Positions 7,729 through 16,079 of a DNA stretch of 64,000 nt are shown here, in pieces. The translations under genes and the position numbers were made by a program. Location: NCBI RefSeq assembly GCF_018327685.1, contig NZ_BNEL01000001.1, forward strand, positions 2,666,001 to 2,730,000, written 5' to 3'. Source of the stretch: Streptomyces sp. TS71-3. GTDB taxonomy: Bacteria; Actinomycetota; Actinomycetes; Streptomycetales; Streptomycetaceae. How positions within the stretch are numbered: the first letter of the stretch is position 1; each line of letters starts with the position of its first letter. The notes beneath the pieces were generated by a model. The model was not told the DNA's origin and searched no databases. It saw only the letters and a list, made by a program, of their open reading frames with translations.

Positions 7729-9185
7729 GGCGCGTCCCCCGGCTCTCCGTCGCCCGTCCGCCCGCTGCCAGCGCCGCTGCCGGTCGCGCCGTCGGACGTC
7801 CGCCCGCTGCCGGTGGCGCCGTCGCCGGCCTCTCCGCCGCCCGCCCCTCCGCCGTCGATCGCGCCGTCGGACGTCCGCCCCTCGATGGCGGTCGCACCGG
7901 CGGTCCCGCGCGCCGTGTCCTTGGCCTGCGGGAGGGGCGGGAGGGGCAACCGGGCGGAGACGAGGAAGCCGCCCTCCGGGCCCCTGCCGGCCCAGAGGTG
8001 TCCCCCGACCGCGGTGGCACGTTCACGCATGCCGATCAGGCCGTAACCGGGCGCACGGTGCGCCACCGTGGACGCGGCCGGTCCGATGGACGCGGCCGGT
8101 CCGATGGACGCGGCCGGTCCGGTGGCCGCGGTCGGCGCCGTGCGGGCGCCCCCTCCGTCGTCGGCGACGGTGAGGGTCACGCGATCACCGTTCCACGTGA
8201 GGCCCACCCGGGCGCTGCCGGTACCGGCGTGCTTGGTCACGTTGGTCAGGGCCTCCTGGACGATCCGGTAGGCGGTGAGGTCCACGCCCGGCGGCAGCGG
8301 CCTGGCCGTGCCCTCCGTGTGCACCGACACCTCCAGACCCGCGCGGCGGAAGGTTTCAAGGAGCGTGGGAAGCCGGGACAGGCCGGGCGCCGGTTCGGCG
8401 GGGGCGGCCGTGTCCCCGGACTGGCGCAGCAGGCCGACCGTGGCCCGCAGTTCGTCGAGCGCGTGGCCGGTGGTCTCGACGAGCTCCCCCAGGCTCTTGC
8501 GGGTCTGCTCCGGGCGAGCGTCGAAGAGGTGGGCGGCGACCGTGGCCTGCGCGTTGGCCAGGGTGATCTGATGGGCCACGAGGTCGTGCAGCTCCCGGGC
8601 GATGCGCACCCGCTCCTCGGCCACCCTGCGGCGCGCCTCGCTGTCCCGGCTCTCCTCGGCCCGCAGGGCCCGCTCCTGAACGGCCGCCAGATAGGCACGC
8701 CGGTTCCGCACCGAGCGACCGAGTACGCCGGCCACCAGCGGGAACGCCGCCACCGCCGCCACCCTGCTCGCGTCCTGCCACGAGAGGCCCCCGAACAAGG
8801 GGGTGGAGGCGACCAGCAGTGCCGCGGAAGTGAGCGACACCGCGCTCGCCGCGCGCCGCTCGTCGGGCGCGGTGAGCGCGTAGGAATAGGCGGTGATCAC
8901 GGCGGGGGCCACGATGAGCGGGCTCAGCAGGAGGCCCAGGGGCGACACCACCACGCCGCAGGCGGTCGTGACCGCCATGGCGGCCAGGGGCGCCCGGTGC
9001 CGCACCGGCAGCGCGGCGCAGGACACGATGGCGATGGCGTAGGCGGCGGCGGGTGGTGCTGACAGCGTGTTGTCGACCTGCACGACCCCGCCGAGCAGGC
9101 AGAGCACGAACGCCGTCGCCGTGATCGCTCCCTGGCGCCGCCACGTGCCGCCCGGTCGCGGACCACTGCCTCCTGTGTCCGTCAT
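7725..9185 (-). CDS. NarL-family sensor histidine kinase (HisKA_3)
   Basis: A 486-aa kinase with four or five predicted membrane segments in residues 20-160 and almost no extracellular loop. The HisKA_3 dimerisation helix contains H200 in ARELHDLVAHQI. The HATPase has an N-box around NVTKHAG and a terminal GYGLIGMRERA. Between D-D-G-G-G and the GYGLIGM G-box lies an unusual insert of about 20 residues holding three tandem I-G-P-A-A-S repeats, encoded by an 18-bp DNA repeat near 8083-8120. The last 60 or so residues are Gly/Asp/Ser-rich repeats of no known function. The start is the ATG 7 nt downstream of the 9193 remnant. The gene is coupled to its regulator. Confidence 0.9.
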   Translation of the reverse strand: MTDTGGSGPRPGGTWRRQGAITATAFVLCLLGGVVQVDNTLSAPPAAAYAIAIVSCAALPVRHRAPLAAMAVTTACGVVVSPLGLLLSPLIVAPAVITAYSYALTAPDERRAASAVSLTSAALLVASTPLFGGLSWQDASRVAAVAAFPLVAGVLGRSVRNRRAYLAAVQERALRAEESRDSEARRRVAEERVRIARELHDLVAHQITLANAQATVAAHLFDARPEQTRKSLGELVETTGHALDELRATVGLLRQSGDTAAPAEPAPGLSRLPTLLETFRRAGLEVSVHTEGTARPLPPGVDLTAYRIVQEALTNVTKHAGTGSARVGLTWNGDRVTLTVADDGGGARTAPTAATGPAASIGPAASIGPAASTVAHRAPGYGLIGMRERATAVGGHLWAGRGPEGGFLVSARLPLPPLPQAKDTARGTAGATAIEGRTSDGAIDGGGAGGGEAGDGATGSGRTSDGATGSGAGSGRTGDGEPGDAP

Positions 9186-9192
9186 GGCCGGC

Positions 9193-9381
9193 TCAGTGCC
9201 GGCCGGAGGGGAGCCGACGCACCGCGGTGTCCGGCCCGGTCGTGGAGGCCGGGACCGGCCTGCTCAGTGCCTCACCCTCGATATCCGCATCAAGCAGCAC
9301 ATGCTTCAGGATAGGGGCCGGCCGCCAGGCCCGGCGGCCGAGCGGTGCCAGGACCACGGGTGCGATCTCCATCCGGACCAC
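9193..9381 (-). pseudogene. C-terminal remnant resembling an MMPL-family transporter
   Basis: A 62-codon open frame lies just upstream of the kinase on the same strand. Its product has the layout of MMPL protein C-termini: hydrophobic APVVLAPLGRRAW, a Trp/Pro segment RPAPILKHVLL, then DADIEGEAL. No upstream coding for the other 650 or more residues is present. I read it as the surviving 3' end of a deleted mycobacterial-membrane-protein-large-like gene, but the match is by eye over about 45 residues. A small independent ORF is possible. Confidence 0.35.
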
Positions 9382-9489
9382 TGCTGATCACTCCAACCAC
9401 CGCTGGGCAAGAGGAATTGCGCGCGATTCCCACGCCTCCCACCCTCGCCTCCGGCGCCCCGCCCGGCATCGTCCCCGAGTCCGCCTCCG

Positions 9490-9540
9490 CCTGGTGCGCC
9501 TGGACCAGCCACTCGCGTGTCCTGGTGCATACGCACTATG
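9490..9540. promoter_or_regulatory. Paired operator upstream of the LLM oxidoreductase
   Basis: CCTGGTGCATACGCACTATG at 9521-9540 matches the 4221-4240 core at 17 of 20 positions. A second site begins 31 bp before it (9490-9509) with an intact left arm CCTGGTGCG, mirroring the arrangement at 4217-4271. A further ACGCACCA half-site is at 9545-9552. The rest of 9382-9771 holds no gene I can support. Confidence 0.55.
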
Positions 9541-9771
9541 GGACACGCACCACAGGACACGCCACGGATCGCCCGCCGACCACACCGCCCCCCGCCCGTC
9601 CGGCACGCCGTCGGGGACCGAGGGGCGGCAGCCCGGCAGTCCACCCACGGACCTGATCTGGCCCGCCCGCGGCGATCCCTGATACACCGGATCAAGAAAC
9701 GGTGGCCTCGCACCCAACCCCAAGCGCGAGACACACCGACGTACTTGGCATGAACGCAGGGAGCACAGATC

Positions 9772-10626
9772 ATGAAAATCGGCATCGGGATCCCCAACCA
9801 GATACGCAACGTGCGAGCTGACGTCATCCCCGAGTGGGCGCGGCGTGCCGAAGCGGCGGGGTTCTCCTCCCTGGGCAGTGTGGGCCGGGTCGCCTACCCG
9901 GGGGTGATGGACACGGTCGCGCTGGCCGCCGCGGCGGGTGCCACGAGCAGGATCGGGCTCATCAGCAACGTCCTGCTCGGCCCGGTCTGGCCCGCCCTGA
10001 TGCTGGCCAAGGAGGCCCAGAGCATCGACGGTGTCTCGGGCGGCCGTCTCACCCTCGGCGTCGGCCTCGGTGGGCGTTCCGACGACTTCGTGGTGGAGGG
10101 TCTTGGCCCGCGCGGCACCGGCAAGCGGCTCGACCAGGACATCGAGACGTTCAAGAGCGTGTGGCGCGGTGAGACACCCGACGGCTGCGACAACCCGCTG
10201 GTCCCCGAGGGCAGCCGCGAGGTGCCCCTGCTCTTCGGCGGCATGGTCCAGGCGTCGTACGACCGCGTGGCGCGCTCCGGCCGCGGCTACATCGGCGCGT
10301 CACTGCCGGCCTCCATGGTCACCGGCGCCTTCGACGGCGTACGGGCGGCTTGGAAGGACGCCGGACGCGACGGCTCGCCGTACCTGGTCGCCATCGCGTA
10401 CTACGCCGTCGCGGACGTCGAGGGTGGCCGGGCGAACGTCTACGACTACTACTCCACCGCGGGAGCGGAGATCGCCGGGCTCATCTCGTCCGCGGCGAGC
10501 GGAGGAGCGGACGCGATCAGGAAGACGGTCGGTGAGTTCGAGGCACTCGGAGCCGACGAGCTGATCCTCAACCCGACCGGCGACGACCTCGACGAGATCG
10601 AGCGGGTCGCCGAGATCGTCCTCTGA
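9772..10626 (+). CDS. LLM-class flavin-dependent oxidoreductase
   Basis: A 284-aa bacterial-luciferase-like TIM-barrel enzyme. It opens with MKIGIGIPNQ (strand 1) and has the family segments EWARRAEAAGFSSL, ATSRIGLISNVLLGP and the substrate/flavin loop SGGRLTLGVGLGGR. It probably uses FMN or F420 to oxidise or reduce a small molecule. The length is slightly below the usual 300-350. The start has GGGAG about 8 nt upstream. A paired operator shared with the MFS/monooxygenase operon lies about 240 bp upstream, so the flavin enzymes are likely co-regulated. The stop codon sits inside the first unit of the 23-bp tandem repeat, so the last residues are encoded by repeat sequence. Confidence 0.87.
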   Translation: MKIGIGIPNQIRNVRADVIPEWARRAEAAGFSSLGSVGRVAYPGVMDTVALAAAAGATSRIGLISNVLLGPVWPALMLAKEAQSIDGVSGGRLTLGVGLGGRSDDFVVEGLGPRGTGKRLDQDIETFKSVWRGETPDGCDNPLVPEGSREVPLLFGGMVQASYDRVARSGRGYIGASLPASMVTGAFDGVRAAWKDAGRDGSPYLVAIAYYAVADVEGGRANVYDYYSTAGAEIAGLISSAASGGADAIRKTVGEFEALGADELILNPTGDDLDEIERVAEIVL

Positions 10627-10781
10627 ACCGTCGCGAGATGGTCCTCTGACGTATCGCGTGATCGGCCTCTGACGCATCGCGTGATCGGCCTCTGAACCAT
10701 TGCCTGATCGCCCTCTGGACCATCGCGAGGTGGTCCTCCGACGCATCGCGTGATCGTCCTTTGACGCATCGGGCGATCGTC
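10621..10781. repeat. Seven tandem copies of a 23-bp repeat
   Basis: Units start at 10621, 10644, 10667, 10690, 10713, 10736 and 10759. The consensus begins CTCTGACGCATCGCG and continues TGATCGGC. Copies differ at a few positions, and units 2 and 3 are nearly identical. The period is not a multiple of 3, so it is not a protein repeat. There are no spacers, so it is not a CRISPR array. The first unit covers the LLM stop codon. Confidence 0.9.
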
Positions 10782-10823
10782 CTCCGAGCGGTCACCGCGC
10801 GAGTAGCGCAGCCGAGCCGGTCG

Positions 10824-10905
10824 TTGCGGACCCGCTGGGAACGGGCGCGTCCGCCCGTGTGGACTTGCGGACCCGCTGGAAACGGGGACGGCCGCCTGTG
10901 CGGAC
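10824..10905. repeat. Two tandem copies of a 41-bp repeat
   Basis: 10824-10864 and 10865-10905 each begin TTGCGGACCCGCTGG and agree at 35 of 41 positions. They lie between the 23-bp array and the convergent terminator. No coding or promoter role is apparent. Confidence 0.75.
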
Positions 10906-10922
10906 GCGCCCGCGACGTTTAC

Positions 10923-10959
10923 CCCTGTGGGGCGGTGCCGCCGACACCGCCCCACAGGG
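10923..10959. terminator. Strong bidirectional terminator hairpin
   Basis: A perfect 15-bp stem (10923-10937 with 10945-10959) around a 7-nt loop. It lies between the convergent LLM and M81 peptidase genes. There is no U-tract, as is usual in Streptomyces. Confidence 0.8.
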
Positions 10960-11008
10960 CCTGACCGGCCGGACGGGGGCCGCTCACCTCATCCGTCCGG
11001 CCGGGGCT

Positions 11009-12538
11009 TCACTCGTCGCGCCCGGCGAGGGGCGCGTGCGACGGCGGGATGATCCGGGCCGTGAGGTCGGGCTCGGGCATGTCCGCGTCGAAGGGGAACA
11101 TCGGGCGGCGGATGCGGTGGTGGCCGAGCCGGGCCAGGTCCTGGTCGACGCCGCCCGGGGTGAGCGCCATCTTCCAGTCCCTGGCCATCGCGAACAGCTC
11201 CGGCTCCAGGTACCCGATCTTGACGATCACCAGGTCGGCGCCGCGCGGTTCGAGGGACAGGTCGGTGAAGTCCTTCTCGTGGTGGTACGGCTTGCGCAGC
11301 TCGGTGACGATCACGTGCAGGCCGCCCACGCGGATCACCACCTCGACGCGGGCGTCGCGGTCGCCGTGCTTGATCGCGTGCACCACGCCGGTCAGGGTGA
11401 CGGGCCCGGCGTGCCGGTCGTCGACCTCGGCACCCGCGGTCACGGTGACCTCCGCGCCGACGCCCGCCGCCACCGCCGTCGCGACCGCCTCGGGGCCCGG
11501 CACCGAGGCGTAGATGGCGGTCGGGCCGTCCGCCGCGGTGAGGTCGGGGCGCTCCAGCAGCCGCTGGAGGGTCCAGGTGACGTCGCCGGCGCCGCCCGCG
11601 GTCGGGTTGTCGCCGGTGTCGCTGATGAAGTACGGCCTGGCCGGGGAGGCGAGGGCCGCCGCCAGGCACTCGTCGAGCGTTCCGGTCGGCGCGACGAACG
11701 CGAAGTCGTGCCGCGCGTCCCAGAAGCCGCGGGCCAGCCGCTCGGCACCGGCGGCCACCGCGGCCTCGGCGGGGCCGGTCACGACGACCGCGGCGCGGTT
11801 GCGGGGCTCGTCCGCCCAGGCGTAGCCGACCCAGATCGCGGCGTCCGTGACGCCGTCGGCGGCCTCGACGTCGGCGACGGCCGCGTAGACGCTGCGCGCC
11901 GGCTCGATCCGCGTCGAGGTCTGCTCGCCGGCCAGCAGCACCGGCACCGGCACCCACGCCTTCACCGGCCGGCCGGCGCCGGAGCCGAGCAGGTCCACGA
12001 GGTTGCGCGCGGCGCGCTCCTTGGTCTCCATGGCGTCCTCGTGCGGCGCCATCCGGTAGCAGGTGATCAGGTCGCTGCCGTGGGCGAGTTCGCGGGAGAC
12101 GTTGCCGTGCAGGTCCATCGAGGTGGACACGATCACGTCGGGGCCGACGGTCTCGCGGATCCGGGCGAGCAGGGCCGCCTCGGGGTCGTCCAGGCCCTCC
12201 ACCGACATGGCGCCGTGGATGTCGTACCAGAGGCCGTCCACGCGGCCGAGTGCGGCGAGCCGTTCGATCAGCTCGTCGGAGAGCTCCGCGAACGCCCCGG
12301 CGGTCACCGTGCCGCCCGGCAGCGACTTGCCGACGAGCGCGCCGCGCCAGTCGGCCGCCTCGCGCAGCGGCTCACCTGCGGCGAGGAACGGGTACCGGGT
12401 GACGACGTCATCGCCGCGCAGCGGGTGGAACGCCGGCGCCTCGGTGCGGGCGGGCGAGAACGTCGACGACTCGATGCCGAGACCGGCGATGGCGATGACC
12501 GGGTGGGCGACGGGGGTACGGGGGTGTGGCTCGGGCAT
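11009..12538 (-). CDS. M81-family metallopeptidase (MlrC-like)
   Basis: A 509-aa protein of the MlrC/microcystinase C family, combining an N-terminal DUF1485-type metal-binding domain with the MlrC C-terminal domain. Metal-ligand-bearing motifs are visible: WYDIHGAM, STSMDLHGNVS and APHEDAMET. The family hydrolyses small or linearised peptides and related amides, probably with zinc in the cytoplasm. It is encoded downstream of a ROK repressor (24 nt gap) and divergent from a family-5 ABC importer, so the likely substrate is whatever that importer brings in. The real substrate is unknown. ATG 12538 follows the ROK stop with GAGGAGCC just upstream. Confidence 0.85.
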   Translation of the reverse strand: MPEPHPRTPVAHPVIAIAGLGIESSTFSPARTEAPAFHPLRGDDVVTRYPFLAAGEPLREAADWRGALVGKSLPGGTVTAGAFAELSDELIERLAALGRVDGLWYDIHGAMSVEGLDDPEAALLARIRETVGPDVIVSTSMDLHGNVSRELAHGSDLITCYRMAPHEDAMETKERAARNLVDLLGSGAGRPVKAWVPVPVLLAGEQTSTRIEPARSVYAAVADVEAADGVTDAAIWVGYAWADEPRNRAAVVVTGPAEAAVAAGAERLARGFWDARHDFAFVAPTGTLDECLAAALASPARPYFISDTGDNPTAGGAGDVTWTLQRLLERPDLTAADGPTAIYASVPGPEAVATAVAAGVGAEVTVTAGAEVDDRHAGPVTLTGVVHAIKHGDRDARVEVVIRVGGLHVIVTELRKPYHHEKDFTDLSLEPRGADLVIVKIGYLEPELFAMARDWKMALTPGGVDQDLARLGHHRIRRPMFPFDADMPEPDLTARIIPPSHAPLAGRDE

Positions 12539-12562
12539 GGCTCCTCTTCGCGGGGTTCGCCG

Positions 12563-13813
12563 TCAGCCGGCCGCGTCGCCGCCGCCGCGGTGCGGCGCGG
12601 GGCGCGGGTGGGCGCTGCCGGTGGTGGATGGTGCGACGGCCTCCAGGGCGTGCGTGAGAGCGCTCTGCAACGCGAACCGGCCCGCGCCGACCAGGTTGGC
12701 GTCGGCGCCGAGGCTGACCCGCTCGATCACCAGGTGCTCGGTGACGAGCGGGTGGCAGGCCTCGTAGAGCCGGCTGCGCACGGCGGCGACGAGCGGTTCC
12801 AGGGTGGACAGGATGCCGCCGAGGTACACGGCGTCGGGGTTGAAGAAGTTGACGTTGGCGGCGAGCACGGTGCCCAGGTGGCGGCCGGCCTGGCGGACGG
12901 CGAGGGTGGTCTGCGGGTCGCCGTCCGACGCCAGCCGGGCGACGTCCTCGACGGAGTCCACCTCGACGCCCTGCTCGCGCAGGATCCGCACCAGCGCGGC
13001 GCCCGAGGCCACGGTCTCCAGGCAGCCGGTGTTCCCGCAGCTGCACGGCCGGTCGTCGGCGGCCTCGATCCGGACGTGGGTGATCTCGCCGGCGGCGTTG
13101 GTGGCGCCCCGGTGCAGCCGGCCGTCGGTGATGATGCCGGTGCCTATGCCGGTGCCGATCTTCACGGTGATCGACTGGCGCCGCGCGGCGGGCTGGGCGG
13201 CGTGCTCGCCGACGGCCATGCAGTTGGCGTCGTTGTCGACGGCGGCCGGCACCCCGAACCGCTCCTGGAGCCAGTCCCGCACGGGGAACCGGTGCCAGCC
13301 CGGCATCCGGGACGGCAGCGTCACCGTTCCCGCGGTGATGTCCACCGGGCCCGGCAGGGAGAACCCGACGCCCTTCAGCAGGGCGCGACCGCGGCGGTCG
13401 GCCAGTTCCTCCAGGGTCTCGGCGAGCCGGGGCAGCGCGGCCTCGGGCCCGTCGTCGATCAGCAGCGGCACGGTCGCCACGTCCGTGAGCCCGCCGCCCG
13501 GCAGCACCGCGCCCACCCGGGCGTGATGGCCGCCGAGGTCGGCCGCGGCCACGTACCCGTCGGTGCCGCCGAGCCGGAGCACCTTCCTGGGGCGCCCGCC
13601 CGTGGACGAGCGGGTGCCCTGCTCCGCGACGAGCCCGTGCGCGACGAGCTGCCCGACCGTGAGGGAGATCGTGGACGGCGCGGCGCCGGTGAGGTCGGCC
13701 AGCTCGGTGCGTGACTCCGCCTGCCCGGAGGCGAGCAGTTCGAGAACGCGCAGGGCCACGGAGGTGGTGGCCCCGGTGGGGCTCCTCCGTGGGGGCGCGC
13801 TTTTTTCAGGCAT
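12563..13813 (-). CDS. ROK-family transcriptional repressor
   Basis: A 416-aa regulator. An N-terminal winged HTH (about residues 15-75; SRTELADLTGAAPSTISLTVGQLVAHGLV) is followed by a ROK domain with a sugar-binding region and the complete zinc signature CSCGNTGCLE. The ATG at 13813 is preferred over one 24 codons upstream because GGAAG lies before it. It is divergent from the ABC importer genes and followed by the M81 gene. The usual role would be repression of the importer operon until a sugar or derivative is bound. The shared 309-bp promoter region contains an AT-rich island that may be its operator. Confidence 0.9.
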   Translation of the reverse strand: MPEKSAPPRRSPTGATTSVALRVLELLASGQAESRTELADLTGAAPSTISLTVGQLVAHGLVAEQGTRSSTGGRPRKVLRLGGTDGYVAAADLGGHHARVGAVLPGGGLTDVATVPLLIDDGPEAALPRLAETLEELADRRGRALLKGVGFSLPGPVDITAGTVTLPSRMPGWHRFPVRDWLQERFGVPAAVDNDANCMAVGEHAAQPAARRQSITVKIGTGIGTGIITDGRLHRGATNAAGEITHVRIEAADDRPCSCGNTGCLETVASGAALVRILREQGVEVDSVEDVARLASDGDPQTTLAVRQAGRHLGTVLAANVNFFNPDAVYLGGILSTLEPLVAAVRSRLYEACHPLVTEHLVIERVSLGADANLVGAGRFALQSALTHALEAVAPSTTGSAHPRPAPHRGGGDAAG

Positions 13814-14122
13814 GGACGCAGTTACTTCCGCCGGCGGGTCGAGACGCGGGAACCAATCCCGCGATTCGGTGAGCGTAGCCCCCATCGGGCAGATGATCAG
13901 CCCAATTGCCGAAGAATCAAACGGGACAAAGCATGGTGAACACGATATCTCGCCCCTCACGCGCTGGTTTTTTTGGGACAGCAGAAACTTACTTTTTACG
14001 ACTACCCGTTTGTTTCTTCGACGTCTATGGTCGTTGACTGACTCCGCCACGCCCCACGGTTCACACGAGTCATCCAGGTTCCCGGCGGACACACCGGGCC
14101 GTTCACTCCTTTGAGGAGAGCC
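13814..14122. promoter_or_regulatory. Divergent promoter region with AT-rich island
   Basis: This region separates the ROK repressor from the ABC importer operon. Bases 13968-14020 are strikingly A+T-rich for this genome, with TTTTTTT, AACTTACTTTTTACGAC and GTTTGTTTC. GAAAC at 13984-13988 and GTTTC at 14011-14015 form spaced inverted arms. ROK operators are often AT-rich, so this is the best operator candidate. TTGACT at 14034-14039 could be a -35 box for the importer. Confidence 0.5.
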
Positions 14123-15937
14123 ATGTTCCTTGCTGCCACGGCGGCCCGTCGGCGCCACCCGGCGGTCCTCGCCGGTGTCCTCGTCTCGGCGGGCGCGCTG
14201 CTCGCGGGCTGCTCCGGGACGAGCGGTTCGTCGTCCGGGTCGTCCCACGACGCGATCAACTACGCGCTGCCCGCCAACTTCACGCCGAACTGGATCCTGC
14301 CCATCGGCACCGCGGCGCACCTGAACACCAACAACAACTCGATCATCGCGAGCCTCTGGGAACCGCTGATCGCCTACGACGGCTCCACCGGCAAGATCGC
14401 CTGGAACAAGTCGGCCTCCCTGGCGACCGCCGCCGACTTCGCCAAGGACGGCAGGAGCGTCACGGTCACCCTGGGCGACCGGCACTGGAGCGACGGCAAG
14501 CCCGTCACCTCCCGTGACGTGGAGTTCTGGTACAACGTCGTCAAGGGCAACAAGTCCGAGTGGGCCGGCTACAGCCCCGGCAAGGCCCCCGACAACTGGA
14601 CCTCGTTCAAGACCGTCGACGCGCGGCACTTCACCCTCACGTTCGACAAGGCCTACAACAGCCAGTGGATGCTGGCGAACCAGCTCAGCCAGATCCAGCC
14701 CATGCCGCAGCACGCCTGGGACAAGACCGGCGCCGCGGCCAAGGTCTCGGACGCCGACCGCTCGGCGGCGGGCGCGAAGCAGGTGTGGGCCTTCCTGAAC
14801 GGCGCCGCGAAGAAGATCGCGAACTACCAGAGCGACCCGCTGTGGAAGACCATCGACGGGCCCTACGCGATCAAGTCGTTCTCCACGGCCGGCAAGGTCG
14901 TCCTCACCGCGAACGAGAAGTACGACGGGCTTGAGAAGCCCGCCATCAAGACGGTGAACCTGCTGCCCTTCACCACCACGGACGCGGAGAAGAACGCGCT
15001 GCGCTCCGGGCGCGTCGACTACGGCTACATCGACGCCACCGACCTGGACCAGAAGAGCCAGTTCACCACGCAGGGCTACACCGTCAAGCCGTGGACCGGC
15101 TGGGCGATCACCTACCTGCCGTACAACTTCAACAACCCCACCATGGGCCCCGTCTTCAAGCAGCTCTACGCGCGCCAGGCGATCCAGGAGTCGGTCGACC
15201 AGACCAGCCTCGCCAAGGTCGTCTGGGGCGGCACCGCGGTGCCCGGCTACGGCCCGGTCCCGCAGGCGCAGGTCTCGTCGTTCCTCTCGCCGGAGCAGAA
15301 GGGCAACCCGTACCCCTTCGACACCGGCAAGGCCAAGGAGTTGCTCACCAGCCACGGCTGGAGCCTCCAAGGCGGCGTGATGACCTGCACCACGCCCGGC
15401 AGCGGTGACAACGCGTGCGGCGAGGGCGTCGACAAGGGCACCAAGTTCCAGATGCAGGTGCTGTCGCAGTCCGGCTCCACCGTCACGGACAACATGATGA
15501 GCGCGATCCAGTCCTCCATGGAGAAGACCGGGATCAAGCTGTCCATCAAGACCGCGCCCGTCAACTCCGTGCTCTCGCAGACCCCGCAGTGCACCGCCGA
15601 CAAGCCGATCTGCAAGTGGCAGCTGTCGTTCTTCGGCACCGCCGGAAGCTGGTACTTCCCGGCCTACCCGACCGGCGACTCGCTCTTCCAGAGCAAGGGC
15701 GGCTCGAACTTCGGCAACTACGCAAACCCCGACGTCGACAAGCTGATCGACGCGTCCACCACCTCCAACTCGCCCAAGGCGATGCAGGACTACAGCGCGG
15801 CCCTCGCCAAGGACCTGCCGGTGGTGTGGCTGCCGGAGCCCGACTACCAGATCTCCGTCGTCAGCAACCGCCTGGGCGGCTTCTTCCAGGACTCGCTGGC
15901 GAACTTCCACCCGGCCCAGTGGAAGTGGATGAAGTGA
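14123..15937 (+). CDS. ABC transporter substrate-binding lipoprotein, family 5
   Basis: A 604-aa solute-binding protein of the DppA/OppA (SBP_bac_5) family. The signal peptide ends in lipobox LLAGC near residue 30, and a Ser/Gly linker follows, so the mature protein is a membrane-anchored lipoprotein. Family features include DGKPVTSRDVEFWYNVVK, the open-loop region IDGPYAIKSF, and LPVVWLPEPDYQ near the end. The ATG at 14123 has GAGGAG 4-9 nt upstream. It is the first gene of a five-gene set: lipoprotein, two permeases, fused double ATPase, ROK kinase. Family members bind peptides, oligosaccharides or nickel; the ROK genes around it favour a sugar or amino-sugar-containing ligand. Confidence 0.92.
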   Translation: MFLAATAARRRHPAVLAGVLVSAGALLAGCSGTSGSSSGSSHDAINYALPANFTPNWILPIGTAAHLNTNNNSIIASLWEPLIAYDGSTGKIAWNKSASLATAADFAKDGRSVTVTLGDRHWSDGKPVTSRDVEFWYNVVKGNKSEWAGYSPGKAPDNWTSFKTVDARHFTLTFDKAYNSQWMLANQLSQIQPMPQHAWDKTGAAAKVSDADRSAAGAKQVWAFLNGAAKKIANYQSDPLWKTIDGPYAIKSFSTAGKVVLTANEKYDGLEKPAIKTVNLLPFTTTDAEKNALRSGRVDYGYIDATDLDQKSQFTTQGYTVKPWTGWAITYLPYNFNNPTMGPVFKQLYARQAIQESVDQTSLAKVVWGGTAVPGYGPVPQAQVSSFLSPEQKGNPYPFDTGKAKELLTSHGWSLQGGVMTCTTPGSGDNACGEGVDKGTKFQMQVLSQSGSTVTDNMMSAIQSSMEKTGIKLSIKTAPVNSVLSQTPQCTADKPICKWQLSFFGTAGSWYFPAYPTGDSLFQSKGGSNFGNYANPDVDKLIDASTTSNSPKAMQDYSAALAKDLPVVWLPEPDYQISVVSNRLGGFFQDSLANFHPAQWKWMK

Positions 15938-15966
15938 GCCCCCGCAGCCACACGAGCGCGGGCACC

Positions 15967-16008
15967 CCCGCGAGCGCGCCCGGCCTCACGGCCCCGCGCG
16001 CTCGCGGG
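15967..16008 (+). terminator. Intra-operon hairpin (partial terminator)
   Basis: A 13-bp perfect stem (15967-15979 with 15996-16008) closes a 16-nt loop in the 142-bp gap between the binding-protein and permease genes. It would raise binding-protein mRNA relative to the permeases by partial termination or 3'-end protection. Confidence 0.6.
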
Positions 16009-16079
16009 AGGGGCCCGCGCGCCCGCGTGAGGCAGCTCAGGGAAGCCAGCACCGCCGCGACCCACCGACCGGAAGTCCC

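Noticed and set aside
10621..10781. CRISPR array
   Set aside because: Units are directly adjacent at 23 bp with no unique spacers, and no cas genes are in the window.
12563..15910. A 1115-codon minus-strand protein
   Set aside because: It is the ROK repressor frame accidentally open through the divergent promoter and opposite to the binding-protein gene; the HTH and start lie at 13813.
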